A stretch of 12,881 nt of DNA. Origin: an uncultured Coriobacteriaceae bacterium (GTDB taxonomy: Bacteria > Actinomycetota > Coriobacteriia > Coriobacteriales > Atopobiaceae). Where the stretch lies: the NCBI GenBank assembly GCA_902766805.1, contig CACXFF010000368.1, forward strand, positions 1-12,881, given 5' to 3'. Positions 1-7,748 of this stretch are shown piece after piece; position 1 is the first letter of the stretch; each line of letters opens with the position of its first letter. The translations under genes were made by a program, and so were the position numbers. The notes under the pieces are model-generated. The model was not told the DNA's origin and did no database searches. It worked only from the letters and a program-made list of their open reading frames with translations.

Positions 1-679
1 CGCCGATGCCCGCCGCCGTGGTGGTGTGGGAGTCGGTGCCCACGCAGCTGTCGAAGCACGCGAGCTCGCCCGCGCCGCCCCACAGCACGTCGGTCGCCAC
101 CACAGGCGAGATGTCCTCCACGTTGATCTGGTGGCAGATGCCCTGTCCAGGCGGCACGATGCGCACGTTGCTGAACGACTCCTGGCTCCATTTGAGGAAC
201 TCGAAGCGCTCGCGGTTGCGCTCCAGCTCGATGCGGCGGTTGCAGCCCTCCGCGTCGGCAGAGCCCGAGACGTCGGCGGCCACGGAGTGGTCGATGACGA
301 GCGTGCAGGGAATCTTGGGGTTGACCTTGCGCGGGTCTCCCCCACGCTCCACCATCGCGTCGCGCATCGCGGCGAAGTCACAGAAGACGGGCACGCCTGT
401 GAAGTCCTGGAACAGGACGCGCGCGGGCATGTACTCCACCTCGTCGCCCGCCGCGCCCGCGGCTACGGCACGCACCACGCGCTCGGCGGAGCGCACGGCC
501 GCCTCGTCGTCCTCGGCGCGACGGATGACGTTTTCCAGCAGCACGAGCGCGGCAACCGGAAGGTCGGCCACGTCGGGCAGCTGCGTGAGGTCCACCACGC
601 GTCGTTCGACGCCGGCCGCGCTCAGCGTGCGACCCGCGCGCGCAGCGAGCACCCCTTGCCTAAATGCTGTGAGATCCAT
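1..679 (-). CDS. acnA: Aconitate hydratase A, N-terminal part (runs off the left edge)
   Basis: Aconitase isomerises citrate to isocitrate through cis-aconitate in the cytoplasm, using a 4Fe-4S cluster. Only the first 226 residues are present; AcnA-type proteins are usually about 900 residues, so the cluster-binding cysteines lie outside the window except for the early part of domain 1. Visible AcnA landmarks are FQDFTGVP, LVIDHSV, the ERNRERFEFLKW block, IVPPGQGICHQ and CVGTDSHTTT. The ATG at 679 is preceded by a strong GGAGG seven bases upstream, which decides the start. This start lies inside the end of the upstream P-type ATPase gene (20-base overlap in another frame), so the two are probably co-transcribed and translationally coupled. 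No stop or frameshift was seen when the stretch was translated by hand. Confidence 0.93.
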   Translation of the reverse strand, partial: MDLTAFRQGVLAARAGRTLSAAGVERRVVDLTQLPDVADLPVAALVLLENVIRRAEDDEAAVRSAERVVRAVAAGAAGDEVEYMPARVLFQDFTGVPVFCDFAAMRDAMVERGGDPRKVNPKIPCTLVIDHSVAADVSGSADAEGCNRRIELERNRERFEFLKWSQESFSNVRIVPPGQGICHQINVEDISPVVATDVLWGGAGELACFDSCVGTDSHTTTAAGIG

Positions 680-3053
680 CTTTTGCCTCCAACCTTCCGA
701 AGAGACGCGCCACGGCATTGGCCCACGCCTCGTTGCGAGCGAACAGGTCATACAGTATCCAGAACAACGCCAGGGAGGCGATCCCCAGCGCGCCCAAGAG
801 CAACCAGGAACCCAGCGAGAGGTCCACCAGGAAGAAGATCGTGCGTCCAAAGAGCACGGTAAGCACGTACGCCACGATGATCGAGCCCAAAAGCAGGCGC
901 CGCAGCGGCGTGAAAGGCAGCGACAGGCGCACGATGAGCGCGATGCCCGTGATCGTCACGATGCCCAGGCACACCACCGACAGCTCGGCCGTGGGGATGG
1001 ACATCACCCCGCCCAAGATGGCCGCCAGCGCGACCGAGACCGAGATGGCGATGGAGGCGGGCAGGCTCTTGATGAGCACGTTGGTGAGGAAATGGCCCTG
1101 CACCAGGTCGTGGTTGGGCTCGAGCGCCAGCACGAAGCTCGGGTAGCCGATGGTGAGACCCGAGACCAGCGACATCTGGATCGGCTGCATGGGGAAGGGC
1201 GGCATGATGATGGAGAACGCCGCGACGAAGGCGCTCCACACCGTCTTGACCAGGAACAGCGCCGCGGAGCGCTGCAGGTTGTTGATGGAGCGGCGCCCCT
1301 CGGCCACGACCTCGGGCATGTGGGAGAAATCGTCGTCCACCAGCACGATGTCGGCGATGTTGCGCGCGGCGTCCGAGCCGCTCGCCATCGCCACGGCGCA
1401 GTCGGCGTCATGCAAGGCCAGCACGTCGTTCACGCCGTCGCCGGTCATGGCCACCGAGTGGCCCTGGGCCTGCAGGGCGTGCACGAACGCGCGCTTCTGC
1501 TGCGGCGTGACGCGCCCAAACACCGTGTAGCGGGACATGGCCTGGGCCACGTCTTCGTCGGTCTCGAGCGTGGAGGCGTCCACGTAGCACTCGGCATGCG
1601 GCACGCCCGCGGTGGTCGCGACGGCCGAGACGGTCGCCGGGTCGTCGCCCGAGATGACCTTGAGGGTCACGCCCTGCTGCGTGAAGTAATCCATCGTCTG
1701 GCGGGCGGACGGGCGCACCTCGTCGCGGATGGCGACGAAGCCCGCGCAGCCCACCGATCCCACGATGCCGCCCTCGTCATCGAAGCCGTCGGCATTGGCC
1801 AGCACGAGCACGCGCTCGTCGGGACCGTAGCTGCGCAGGCGGTCCTCCACGTCGTGCCAAGCATCGCCCAGGACGAACTGGGCGGCACCCAGCACGAAGC
1901 ACAGGCCTTCGGCCGTCACGCAGCCGGAGTACTTGCGGGCGCTCGAGAAGGGCACCACGCGCGTGATCGGGAGCGGCTCGATGTGCTCGTCGGCGCAGAA
2001 CTGGAGGATGGCGGACGTCGTGGCGTTGGCATCTTCGCTCGTTGCCTGCGCGATCGTGGCCGCCATCGTCGCCGCCCAGGCAGAGTCGCCCTGGCCCAGG
2101 CCCTCCACGGCGTCGACCTCCATGCGCCCGCTCGTGATGGTGCCCGTCTTGTCCAGGCACAGGGTGTCCACGCGCGCCAGCTGCTCGATGCAGTAGAGCT
2201 GCTGCACGAGCACGCTCTTGCGCGCCAGGCGCTGCGTGGCGATGGCGAGCACCGAGCTGGTGAGCAGGATGAGGCCCTGCGGGATCATGCCCACCACCGC
2301 GGCCACCGTGGTGAGCACCGAGCTGGCGTAGTCGCCCGAGCTGGCGAAGGAGCGGGCAAAGAGCGCCACGCCGATGGGCACGAGCAGCAGCACCGCGAAA
2401 CGGATGATGGTGGAGAGCGTGGACATGATCTCCGACTTGACGACCTTGGCCTGCTTGGCCTCGTCGGTCATGCGGTTGGCAAACGAGTCGGAGCCCACGC
2501 GTATGACCTGGGCATGGCAGCTGCCCGAGTCCACGAACGAGCCCGAGAGCAACTCCTCGCCTGGCCCGTGCTCCACCGGGACGGACTCGCCCGTGAGCAG
2601 GCCCTCGTGCATGTGCACCACGCCCGACACGACGCGGGCGTCGGCCGGCACCTGGTCGCCATGGCGCAACACGATGAGGTCGCCGAGCACGATGAGGTCG
2701 GCGGGCAGCGCGGCCTCCGCGCCGTCGCGCACCACGGTCACGTCGCGCGCGGCGAGGATGGCGAGCTGGTCTACGAGCTGCTTGGAGCGCACCTCCTGCA
2801 CCACCGAGATGATCGTGTTCAAGACCGCGACGAGGATGAAGAGCAGGTTGCGGTAGGAGCCCGTGGTGAGCACGAGCACCGCCAGGGCGACGTTCACGAA
2901 ATTGAAGAGCGTGAACGTGTGCTGACGCACGATCTGCGGGATCGACTTGGTCTGCACGCCCGCGCCGTCGTTGCCTTTGCCCTCAGCGCGCAGCGCGTCC
3001 GCCCGCGCCGTCGTCAAGCCCTGATACTCTTCCATATCTTCCACACGCACCAC
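660..3053 (-). CDS. ctpE: CtpE-like cation-translocating P-type ATPase (797 aa)
   Basis: An integral membrane ATP-driven cation pump. Sequence landmarks in order: two N-terminal membrane helices (about 50-86), actuator loop with LTGES (T154-S157), helices 3 and 4 (about 215-272), phosphorylation motif DKTGT (D301), N-domain with SSARKYSG (about 370-377, K374), SGDDP (468-472), hinge GDGVND (538-543), then six C-terminal helices (about 596-769). There is no heavy-metal-binding domain and no CPC motif. The length, the short N-terminus and the IVRQHTFTLFN entry into helix 1 resemble Mycobacterium CtpE, a calcium transporter; that substrate assignment is inference. The helix 4 ion site reads MIPQGL. 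The start is uncertain: GTG at 3053 has little room for a ribosome site (GGGGA ends one base before it), and GTG 3050, GTG 3044 or ATG 3035 are in frame. The stop at 660 overlaps acnA. Confidence 0.88.
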   Translation of the reverse strand: MVRVEDMEEYQGLTTARADALRAEGKGNDGAGVQTKSIPQIVRQHTFTLFNFVNVALAVLVLTTGSYRNLLFILVAVLNTIISVVQEVRSKQLVDQLAILAARDVTVVRDGAEAALPADLIVLGDLIVLRHGDQVPADARVVSGVVHMHEGLLTGESVPVEHGPGEELLSGSFVDSGSCHAQVIRVGSDSFANRMTDEAKQAKVVKSEIMSTLSTIIRFAVLLLVPIGVALFARSFASSGDYASSVLTTVAAVVGMIPQGLILLTSSVLAIATQRLARKSVLVQQLYCIEQLARVDTLCLDKTGTITSGRMEVDAVEGLGQGDSAWAATMAATIAQATSEDANATTSAILQFCADEHIEPLPITRVVPFSSARKYSGCVTAEGLCFVLGAAQFVLGDAWHDVEDRLRSYGPDERVLVLANADGFDDEGGIVGSVGCAGFVAIRDEVRPSARQTMDYFTQQGVTLKVISGDDPATVSAVATTAGVPHAECYVDASTLETDEDVAQAMSRYTVFGRVTPQQKRAFVHALQAQGHSVAMTGDGVNDVLALHDADCAVAMASGSDAARNIADIVLVDDDFSHMPEVVAEGRRSINNLQRSAALFLVKTVWSAFVAAFSIIMPPFPMQPIQMSLVSGLTIGYPSFVLALEPNHDLVQGHFLTNVLIKSLPASIAISVSVALAAILGGVMSIPTAELSVVCLGIVTITGIALIVRLSLPFTPLRRLLLGSIIVAYVLTVLFGRTIFFLVDLSLGSWLLLGALGIASLALFWILYDLFARNEAWANAVARLFGRLEAKDGSHSI

Positions 3054-3088
3054 GTCCCCAACAGGAGCATCTCACACATACGTACTTG

Positions 3089-3094
3089 ACTATA
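3089..3094 (-). promoter_or_regulatory. Possible -10 box for the P-type ATPase/acnA unit
   Basis: Read on the minus strand this is TATAGT, five of six matches to the sigma70-type consensus, about 35 bases before the ATPase start and just downstream of the hairpin that ends the aro operon. No convincing -35 hexamer lies 16-18 bases further upstream, so the call rests on the -10 match and on position. Confidence 0.3.
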
Positions 3095-3133
3095 CCGTAG
3101 CCACGGCCGCACGGACGCGCGGCAGGCCAAACC

Positions 3134-3165
3134 CCACAGGCCTGAAGCATCCTTCAGGCCTGTGG
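3134..3165 (-). terminator. Hairpin after aroA, probable terminator of the aroF-tyrA-aroB-aroA operon
   Basis: A perfect 14-base inverted repeat: CCACAGGCCTGAAG at 3134-3147 pairs with CTTCAGGCCTGTGG at 3152-3165 around a four-base loop. It lies 53 bases past the aroA stop and before the ATPase promoter region. On the minus strand the stem is followed by GGGGTTTGG, so the U-tract is poor. It could act as a weak intrinsic terminator, a Rho-linked stop or an mRNA 3'-end stabiliser. Confidence 0.6.
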
Positions 3166-3218
3166 CACAACGCCGCGGCGCGCGACGGCCCCGCAGTCCG
3201 CTGGCCCCATGCCCGCGC

Positions 3219-4508
3219 CTACGAGAGGTTGACACGGCCCCCGAGCGCTTGGTAGTCCTCCCAAAAGCCCGGATAGGACTTGCGCACGCACTCCGCGCCC
3301 TCTATCGTGACCGGCCCTGCGGCACGCGTGGCCGCGATCGCGCACATCATGGCGATGCGGTGGTCGTTGGCGGCATCGCAACTGCCTGCGTCCAGGCCTT
3401 CCACGCCCTCGAAGTCCAGGCGGTCGTCTGACGCCCGCACGCGTGCGCCCAGGGCTCCCAGCCCCGCAGCGACCGTCGCCAAGCGGTCCGACTCCTTGAG
3501 CCGCAGCCGCGCCACGCCCGTGAGCGCGCTGTGCCCGGACGCGCAGGCGGCCACGGCCGCGACGGGCGGCACCAGGTCAGGCACGTCGTGCATGTCAATC
3601 GTGCAGGCGCGCAGGCGTCCCGGCACGAGCGTCGCGCGTCCCGCGCCCTGCTCCACGTGACAGCCGAACAGGGCCAGCGCCCCGGTGACCGCGCGGTCGC
3701 CCTGGACGGAGCGCAGGTCGAGGCCCTCCACGCCCACGCGCGTCCCGCACACGGCACCCGCGCAGAGCCAGAAGGCCGCGGCCGACCAGTCCCCTTCCAC
3801 CGCGCAGCTGCCCGGGGAGCGATAGCGCGCGCCGGCCGGCACCTCGTAGCCCACGGCGTCGTCCCCCTCGCTCACGTCCACCTCCACGCCAAAACGCGCC
3901 ATGGCGCTCAGCGTGAGGTCCAGGTAGGGCCGCGACTCCACGGGCTTGGCCACCTCCACGCGCACTCCGCCCATGACGGGGCCGGCGAGCAGCAGGCCCG
4001 TCACGTACTGGCTCGACACGTTGCCCGGCATCCGGTAGACGCCGCCCGCGGCACGGCCTCCCAACTCGAGCGGAAAGCTCCCCTGCGGCGAGAGCCTGGC
4101 GCCCGCCGCCTGCAGCTGCTCGTAGAGCGGCGAGAGGGGGCGCTCGGCCAGCCGCCCGCGACCGGTGAGGCGCGCACCGGCACCCGTCGCCGCGGCAACC
4201 GGCAGCAGGAAACGCAGGGTGGAGCCCGACTCCGCGCAGTCGAGCAGTGCCCCGGGACACGCCCGCAGCTGACCGCCCTCACGCGGCAGAGGCGTGACCC
4301 GAACCACAGCGTCCGCGCGCTCCACCTGCGCGCCGAGCGCCGTCAGACAGGACAGCGTGGCGTCGATGTCGTCGTTGGAGCCCTCGAGCGCGATGGTGCA
4401 GGGGGCGTCGGCCAAAGCGGCGCAGATGAGCATGCGGTGCGCGACCGACTTGGAGGCGGGGGCCTTCACCGTACCGTGCAGGGGGCCGGGCGTGATCGTC
4501 GCCCTCAT
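3219..4508 (-). CDS. aroA: 5-enolpyruvylshikimate-3-phosphate synthase (EPSP synthase)
   Basis: Cytoplasmic enzyme that transfers the enolpyruvyl group of PEP to shikimate 3-phosphate, the sixth shikimate step. The 429 residues match the usual length. Landmarks: APASKS with K20 and S21 plus R25 in the shikimate-phosphate site, the PEP-site loop ESGSTLRF (93-100; G95 corresponds to the glycine that sets glyphosate sensitivity), SSQYVTG (165-171), the acidic catalytic residue D311 in HDVPDLVPP, RLKESDR with E339, DHRIAMM (382-388) and the C-terminal RKSYPGF with K410. The loop reads ESGST rather than the NAGTA of E. coli AroA, but all key residues are present. Its ATG overlaps the aroB stop as ATGA, and a GGAGG lies eight bases upstream inside aroB, indicating translational coupling. 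It is the last gene of the operon. Confidence 0.97.
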   Translation of the reverse strand: MRATITPGPLHGTVKAPASKSVAHRMLICAALADAPCTIALEGSNDDIDATLSCLTALGAQVERADAVVRVTPLPREGGQLRACPGALLDCAESGSTLRFLLPVAAATGAGARLTGRGRLAERPLSPLYEQLQAAGARLSPQGSFPLELGGRAAGGVYRMPGNVSSQYVTGLLLAGPVMGGVRVEVAKPVESRPYLDLTLSAMARFGVEVDVSEGDDAVGYEVPAGARYRSPGSCAVEGDWSAAAFWLCAGAVCGTRVGVEGLDLRSVQGDRAVTGALALFGCHVEQGAGRATLVPGRLRACTIDMHDVPDLVPPVAAVAACASGHSALTGVARLRLKESDRLATVAAGLGALGARVRASDDRLDFEGVEGLDAGSCDAANDHRIAMMCAIAATRAAGPVTIEGAECVRKSYPGFWEDYQALGGRVNLS

Positions 4509-5599
4509 CGGCCGGCCTCCGTCCCCAGGCGCACCAGCTCGGCAAACTCATCCAGCGTGAGCGTGCGCAGCTCGCAGCGCCCGATCTCGAGCGGCAGGAC
4601 CACGTTGATGGTGGACCCGTGGCGCTTCTTGTCGGCAAGCGCCCAACGGTAGACCTCGTCGGCGCCCAGCTCGGTGCCCGTGGGCAGGCCATGGGCGGCC
4701 ACGCAGCGTTCGATCATCGCAGGCAGCCCGGGATCGCACAGCCCCCAAGCCGCCGTGGCACGCGCAACGCAGCACAGGCCGGCGGCCACGCTCGCGCCAT
4801 GTCCCAGGCGATAGTCGCTCGCAGCCTCGATCGCGTGGCCGAGGGTGTGGCCGAGGTTGAGGGTCTGGCGCAGGCCACGCTCGCGCTCGTCGGCGTTCAC
4901 CACGTCGCGCTTGATCTCCACGTTGCGCGTGACGACGCGCACGAGGCGCTCATAGTCGAGGCCGTCGGCGCCGCGCTCGGTGAGCGGGTGGGCGGCAAGC
5001 TCGTCGAAAAGGGCCGGGTCGGCCAACACGCCGTGCTTGATGACCTCGCCGCAGGAGTCGGCGAACAGCTCGGGCGACAGCGTGCCCAGGCAGGCTACGT
5101 CCGCCACCACCACGCGCGGCTGCAGGAACGCGCCGCACAGGTTCTTGCCCGCGGAGATGTCCACCGCGGTCTTGCCGCCCACCGACGAGTCCACCATGGC
5201 CAACAGCGACGTGGGCACCTGCGCCACGGCGCAGCCGCGCATGTAGCACGCCGCGGCGAAGCCCGCCATGTCGCCCGTCACGCCGCCGCCGACGGCGACC
5301 ACCACGTCGTCGCGCGCCATACCGGCCTCGGCCAGGCCCTCCACGATTCCCGCCCAGGTCTGGATCGTCTTGTGGCGCTCGCCCGCTGGGAAGCTCAGCT
5401 GCCGCGTCTCGTAGCCCGCGGCGGCCAAGGAGGCCTCGACGCGTCCCGCGTAGAGCGGGGCCACGTGGGAGTCGCTCACCACGCAGGCCATGCGTCCGCC
5501 GGCCGCGGCACGCACCAGCTCGCCCGTCCGGTCCAGCACGCCGTTGCCCACGTGCACCTCGTAGGCACGAGAGGGCGTGCGCACGTCCACCACGCTCAT
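4505..5599 (-). CDS. aroB: 3-dehydroquinate synthase
   Basis: Zn- and NAD-dependent cyclisation of DAHP to 3-dehydroquinate, the second shikimate step. The 364-residue product starts MSVVDVRT at ATG 5599, preceded by AAGGAGG. A longer in-frame reading to 5764 has no family homology at its front and would run deep into tyrA, so it is not used. Landmarks: GGGVTGD (104-110), PTSLLAMVDSSVGGKT (129-144) with K143, GKN with K152, GEVIKHG with Zn ligand E185 and K188, and the Zn histidines H251 in NLGHTLGHA and H267 in LGHG. All metal ligands and substrate lysines are intact. The ATG overlaps the tyrA stop (ATGA), and its own stop overlaps the aroA start in the same way, so three enzymes appear to be translationally coupled. 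Confidence 0.97.
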   Translation of the reverse strand: MSVVDVRTPSRAYEVHVGNGVLDRTGELVRAAAGGRMACVVSDSHVAPLYAGRVEASLAAAGYETRQLSFPAGERHKTIQTWAGIVEGLAEAGMARDDVVVAVGGGVTGDMAGFAAACYMRGCAVAQVPTSLLAMVDSSVGGKTAVDISAGKNLCGAFLQPRVVVADVACLGTLSPELFADSCGEVIKHGVLADPALFDELAAHPLTERGADGLDYERLVRVVTRNVEIKRDVVNADERERGLRQTLNLGHTLGHAIEAASDYRLGHGASVAAGLCCVARATAAWGLCDPGLPAMIERCVAAHGLPTGTELGADEVYRWALADKKRHGSTINVVLPLEIGRCELRTLTLDEFAELVRLGTEAGR

Positions 5600-6468
5600 C
5601 GGGCCTCCGCCTCCTTCTTGAGCCGGTCGCCTTCGGCCAGCAGCTCGTGCAGGCGTTCCGCGTCGCGCGCGTCGATGGCGTCCTTGTAGGCCTGCAGGTT
5701 GTCGATGAGGGTGCCGACCTCGCGCGAGAGGTTGTCGGCGTTGTCCAGGAACAGCTCGGTCCACATCGTGGCGTTGAGGCGCGCGACGCGCGTGAGGTCC
5801 TTGTAGCTGCCCGCGGAGAAACCCTTGTGCGCGAGCGCCGAAGGGCTTTTGACATAGGCGTTGGAGACCACGTGTGCGAGCTGCGAGGTGAAGGCGATGA
5901 CCTCGTCATGTTCCTCGGCCGTGGCGTACTTGAAGCTGCCGAAGCCACAGGGCGCGAGCAGCTGCTGCAGGCGGTCGAGCAGCTCGAGGTTCTCGACCGA
6001 GTCCTGGCGGGGCGGGACGAGCACCATAGGCGCCCCCTCGAACATGTTGGTGCGCGCGTGGGCAAAGCCGGAGTACTGCGTACCCGCCATGGGATGCGCG
6101 CCGACGAAGGTCCAGGGGCGCCCCTCGGCGCAGGCGAAGCACTCCTCGCACACGTGCCGCTTCACGCCCACGGCGTCGATGACGATCGCCCCGGGCGAGA
6201 TGAGGTCGGCGCGCTCGCGCAGCCAGTCCACCGACATCTGCGGATAGCCCGCGAGGATGATGAGCTCGCAGGTGGGCACGCTCTGGTCGTCGAGCTCGCC
6301 GTCCACGGTCTCGATCATGGCGAAGTCGAGCGTGGAGCGCGTGCGGTTCCAGGCATAGACCTCGCGTCCGCCCTCGTGGAAGGCCTTGGCGAACGAGCCC
6401 CCTATCAAGCCGAGGCTCACGATGCCCACGCGTCCGGGGACAAAGCTGGGCGTGGTGCCGTCTGTCAT
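5596..6468 (-). CDS. tyrA: Prephenate (or arogenate) dehydrogenase
   Basis: NAD(P)-dependent oxidative decarboxylation of prephenate to 4-hydroxyphenylpyruvate (or of arogenate to tyrosine), the tyrosine branch. The 290-residue protein is a single-domain TyrA with neither a chorismate mutase nor an ACT domain. Landmarks: N-terminal Rossmann segment GIVSLGLIGGSFA (15-27), AHPMAGTQYSGF (124-135), SQLAHV with the catalytic-type H199, and KDLTRVA (223-229) in the helical dimerisation domain. The first glycine of the usual GxGxxG is Ser18. Strand beta2 ends in WNRTRS (40-45), not in an acidic residue, which may favour NADP; this is inference. Start ATG 6468 has a purine-rich GGGGGAG site. It lies 24 bases after aroF and overlaps aroB by four bases. 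Confidence 0.94.
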   Translation of the reverse strand: MTDGTTPSFVPGRVGIVSLGLIGGSFAKAFHEGGREVYAWNRTRSTLDFAMIETVDGELDDQSVPTCELIILAGYPQMSVDWLRERADLISPGAIVIDAVGVKRHVCEECFACAEGRPWTFVGAHPMAGTQYSGFAHARTNMFEGAPMVLVPPRQDSVENLELLDRLQQLLAPCGFGSFKYATAEEHDEVIAFTSQLAHVVSNAYVKSPSALAHKGFSAGSYKDLTRVARLNATMWTELFLDNADNLSREVGTLIDNLQAYKDAIDARDAERLHELLAEGDRLKKEAEAR

Positions 6469-6492
6469 GGCTCCCCCTCTCTGCGGCCTAGG

Positions 6493-7500
6493 CTAGGCCA
6501 AGGCCGCGCGGATGGCGCGGACCTGGGAGCAGACCCGCGCGAACTGATCGGGCGTGAGCGCCTGGCCGCCGTCGGACCACGCGGCGCTCGGGTTGTCGTG
6601 CACCTCTATCTCCAGGCCGTTGGCGCCCGCGGCCGTCGCGGCCAGCGCCATCTTGCCCACGTAGCGGGTGTAACCCACCGCATGGCTGGGGTCGGCCACC
6701 ACCGGCAGGTGCGAGAGGTGCTGCAGCACGGCGACCGCCGACAGGTCGAAGGTGTTGCGGGTGCGCGTCTCGTAGGTGCGGATGCCGCGCTCGCACAGGA
6801 TGACATGGGGGTTGCCCTCGCTCATGATGTACTCGGCGCTCATGAGCAGCTCGTCGATCGTGCCCGACAGGCCACGCTTGAGCAGCACCGGGATCTGGGT
6901 CTTGCCGACCTCCTTGAGCAGGTTGAAGTTCTGCGAGTTGCGCGCGCCGATCTGCAGGACGTCGATCTTGCGGTCCACGAACAGCTCCAGGTCGCGCGGG
7001 TCCAGAATCTCCGTGACGATGGGCATCTGCAGCTCCTCGCGGGCCTCACAGAGCAGGTCGAGCCCCGCGGCGCCCATGCCCTGGTTGGAGTAGGGGCTGG
7101 TACGGGGCTTGAAGGCACCGCCGCGCAGCATGGTGGCACCGGCCTGCTTGCAGGCGCGGGCGATCGGCAGCAGGTTGTCGCCCTCCACCGAGCAGGGACC
7201 CGCGATGATCTGGAAGCTGTCGCCGCCGAGCTGCACGCCATAGCCGCAGTCGATGACCGTGTCCGCCGGGTGGAACTTGCGGTTGGCTGCCTTGAAGGGC
7301 TCGGAGACGCGCTGCACGCGCTCGATGATGTCCATGCCCTCGAGCAGGAACGGGTCGATGAGCGAGGTGTCGCCCACCAAGCCGATGATGGTCGAGTCCT
7401 CCCCTCGCGAGATGTGGGCCGTGAGCCCCTTGGCCTCGAGCCACGAGACGAAATGCGCGAGCTGCTCCTCGGTCGCGCTATCCTTGACGACGGCGATCAT
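6493..7500 (-). CDS. aroF: 3-deoxy-7-phosphoheptulonate (DAHP) synthase, type I-beta with regulatory domain
   Basis: Condenses PEP with erythrose 4-phosphate to DAHP, the entry step of the pathway. The 335 residues split into an N-terminal ferredoxin-like domain (1-about 70) and a TIM barrel. Barrel motifs: IIAGPCSVE (98-106), RGGAFKPRTSPY (126-137), IGARNSQNF (184-192), KRGLSGT (208-214), DPSHAVG (270-276) and EIEVHDNP (297-304). Metal ligands by comparison with Thermotoga maritima DAHP synthase are C103, H273, E299 and D310. In that family the N-terminal domain mediates feedback inhibition by aromatic amino acids, so enzyme-level control is likely here. ATG 7500 follows AAAGGGGTGG. It is the first gene of the aroF-tyrA-aroB-aroA operon and is divergent from tRNA-Arg; only 99 bases separate them. 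Confidence 0.97.
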   Translation of the reverse strand: MIAVVKDSATEEQLAHFVSWLEAKGLTAHISRGEDSTIIGLVGDTSLIDPFLLEGMDIIERVQRVSEPFKAANRKFHPADTVIDCGYGVQLGGDSFQIIAGPCSVEGDNLLPIARACKQAGATMLRGGAFKPRTSPYSNQGMGAAGLDLLCEAREELQMPIVTEILDPRDLELFVDRKIDVLQIGARNSQNFNLLKEVGKTQIPVLLKRGLSGTIDELLMSAEYIMSEGNPHVILCERGIRTYETRTRNTFDLSAVAVLQHLSHLPVVADPSHAVGYTRYVGKMALAATAAGANGLEIEVHDNPSAAWSDGGQALTPDQFARVCSQVRAIRAALA

Positions 7501-7554
7501 ACGCCACCCCTTTCAGACGTGTTCGGGCCTTGATGCTACCATCCATCCAAAGAT

Positions 7555-7564
7555 GTGGGCCCAC
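7555..7564. promoter_or_regulatory. Palindrome in the aroF/tRNA-Arg divergent promoter region
   Basis: GTGGGCCCAC is a perfect 10-bp palindrome in the 99-base gap (7501-7599) that must hold the promoters for both the aroF operon and the tRNA gene. No clean -35/-10 pair could be picked out on either strand. GC-rich palindromes arise easily by chance, so this is only a candidate operator. Confidence 0.2.
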
Positions 7565-7599
7565 TGCAGGCGCTTGTGTAGTAAACTCGTTACCGCGTT

Positions 7600-7676
7600 G
7601 CCCGCGTAGCTCAGTGGATCAGAGCGTTCGCCTCCGGAGCGAAAGGCCGCAGGTTCGAACCCTGTCGCGGGCACCA
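7600..7676 (+). tRNA. tRNA-Arg, anticodon CCG
   Basis: A 77-base cloverleaf with encoded CCA. Acceptor stem GCCCGCG (7600-7606) pairs with CGCGGGC (7666-7672); D arm GCTC/GAGC (7609-7612 with 7622-7625); anticodon stem TTCGC/GCGAA with loop CTCCGGA and anticodon CCG at 7634-7636; five-base variable loop; T arm GCAGG with CCTGT around TTCGAAC (7654-7660), including one G-U pair; discriminator A, then CCA at 7674-7676. It reads the arginine codon CGG. The terminator follows 13 bases downstream. Confidence 0.97.
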
Positions 7677-7689
7677 TCTCGTCTTCTGT

Positions 7690-7719
7690 GGCCAGTCCTT
7701 CTCCGGACCGGCCTTTTTT
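7690..7719 (+). terminator. Intrinsic terminator of tRNA-Arg, just upstream of aroC
   Basis: GGCCAGTCC (7690-7698) pairs with GGACCGGCC (7705-7713) with a single A-C mismatch around a six-base loop, followed directly by TTTTTT (7714-7719). This is a classical intrinsic terminator. Only 29 bases remain between it and the aroC start. Confidence 0.88.
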
Positions 7720-7748
7720 GTAGGCATTGTCGGCGCGAAGGAGCCATC

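Noticed and set aside
6..3089. A 1027-codon open frame on the plus strand opposite the ATPase and acnA
   Set aside because: It lies antisense to two genes with clear family motifs. Its translation is low-complexity, rich in His, Arg, Ala and Gly, as expected for an antisense frame in GC-rich DNA, and shows no domain.
3086..3100. TTGACTATA on the plus strand, looking like a -35 or compact promoter
   Set aside because: No -10 follows at the right spacing and no plus-strand gene begins downstream; the minus-strand TATAGT reading is more plausible.
5600..5764. N-terminal extension of aroB to 5764
   Set aside because: It would overlap tyrA by 169 bases, the extra residues are Arg-rich antisense-like sequence, and a strong AAGGAGG precedes the ATG at 5599.
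7501..7599. Possible riboswitch or T-box leader before aroF
   Set aside because: The gap to the divergent tRNA is only 99 bases and shows no specifier-loop or T-box sequence and no terminator/antiterminator pair.
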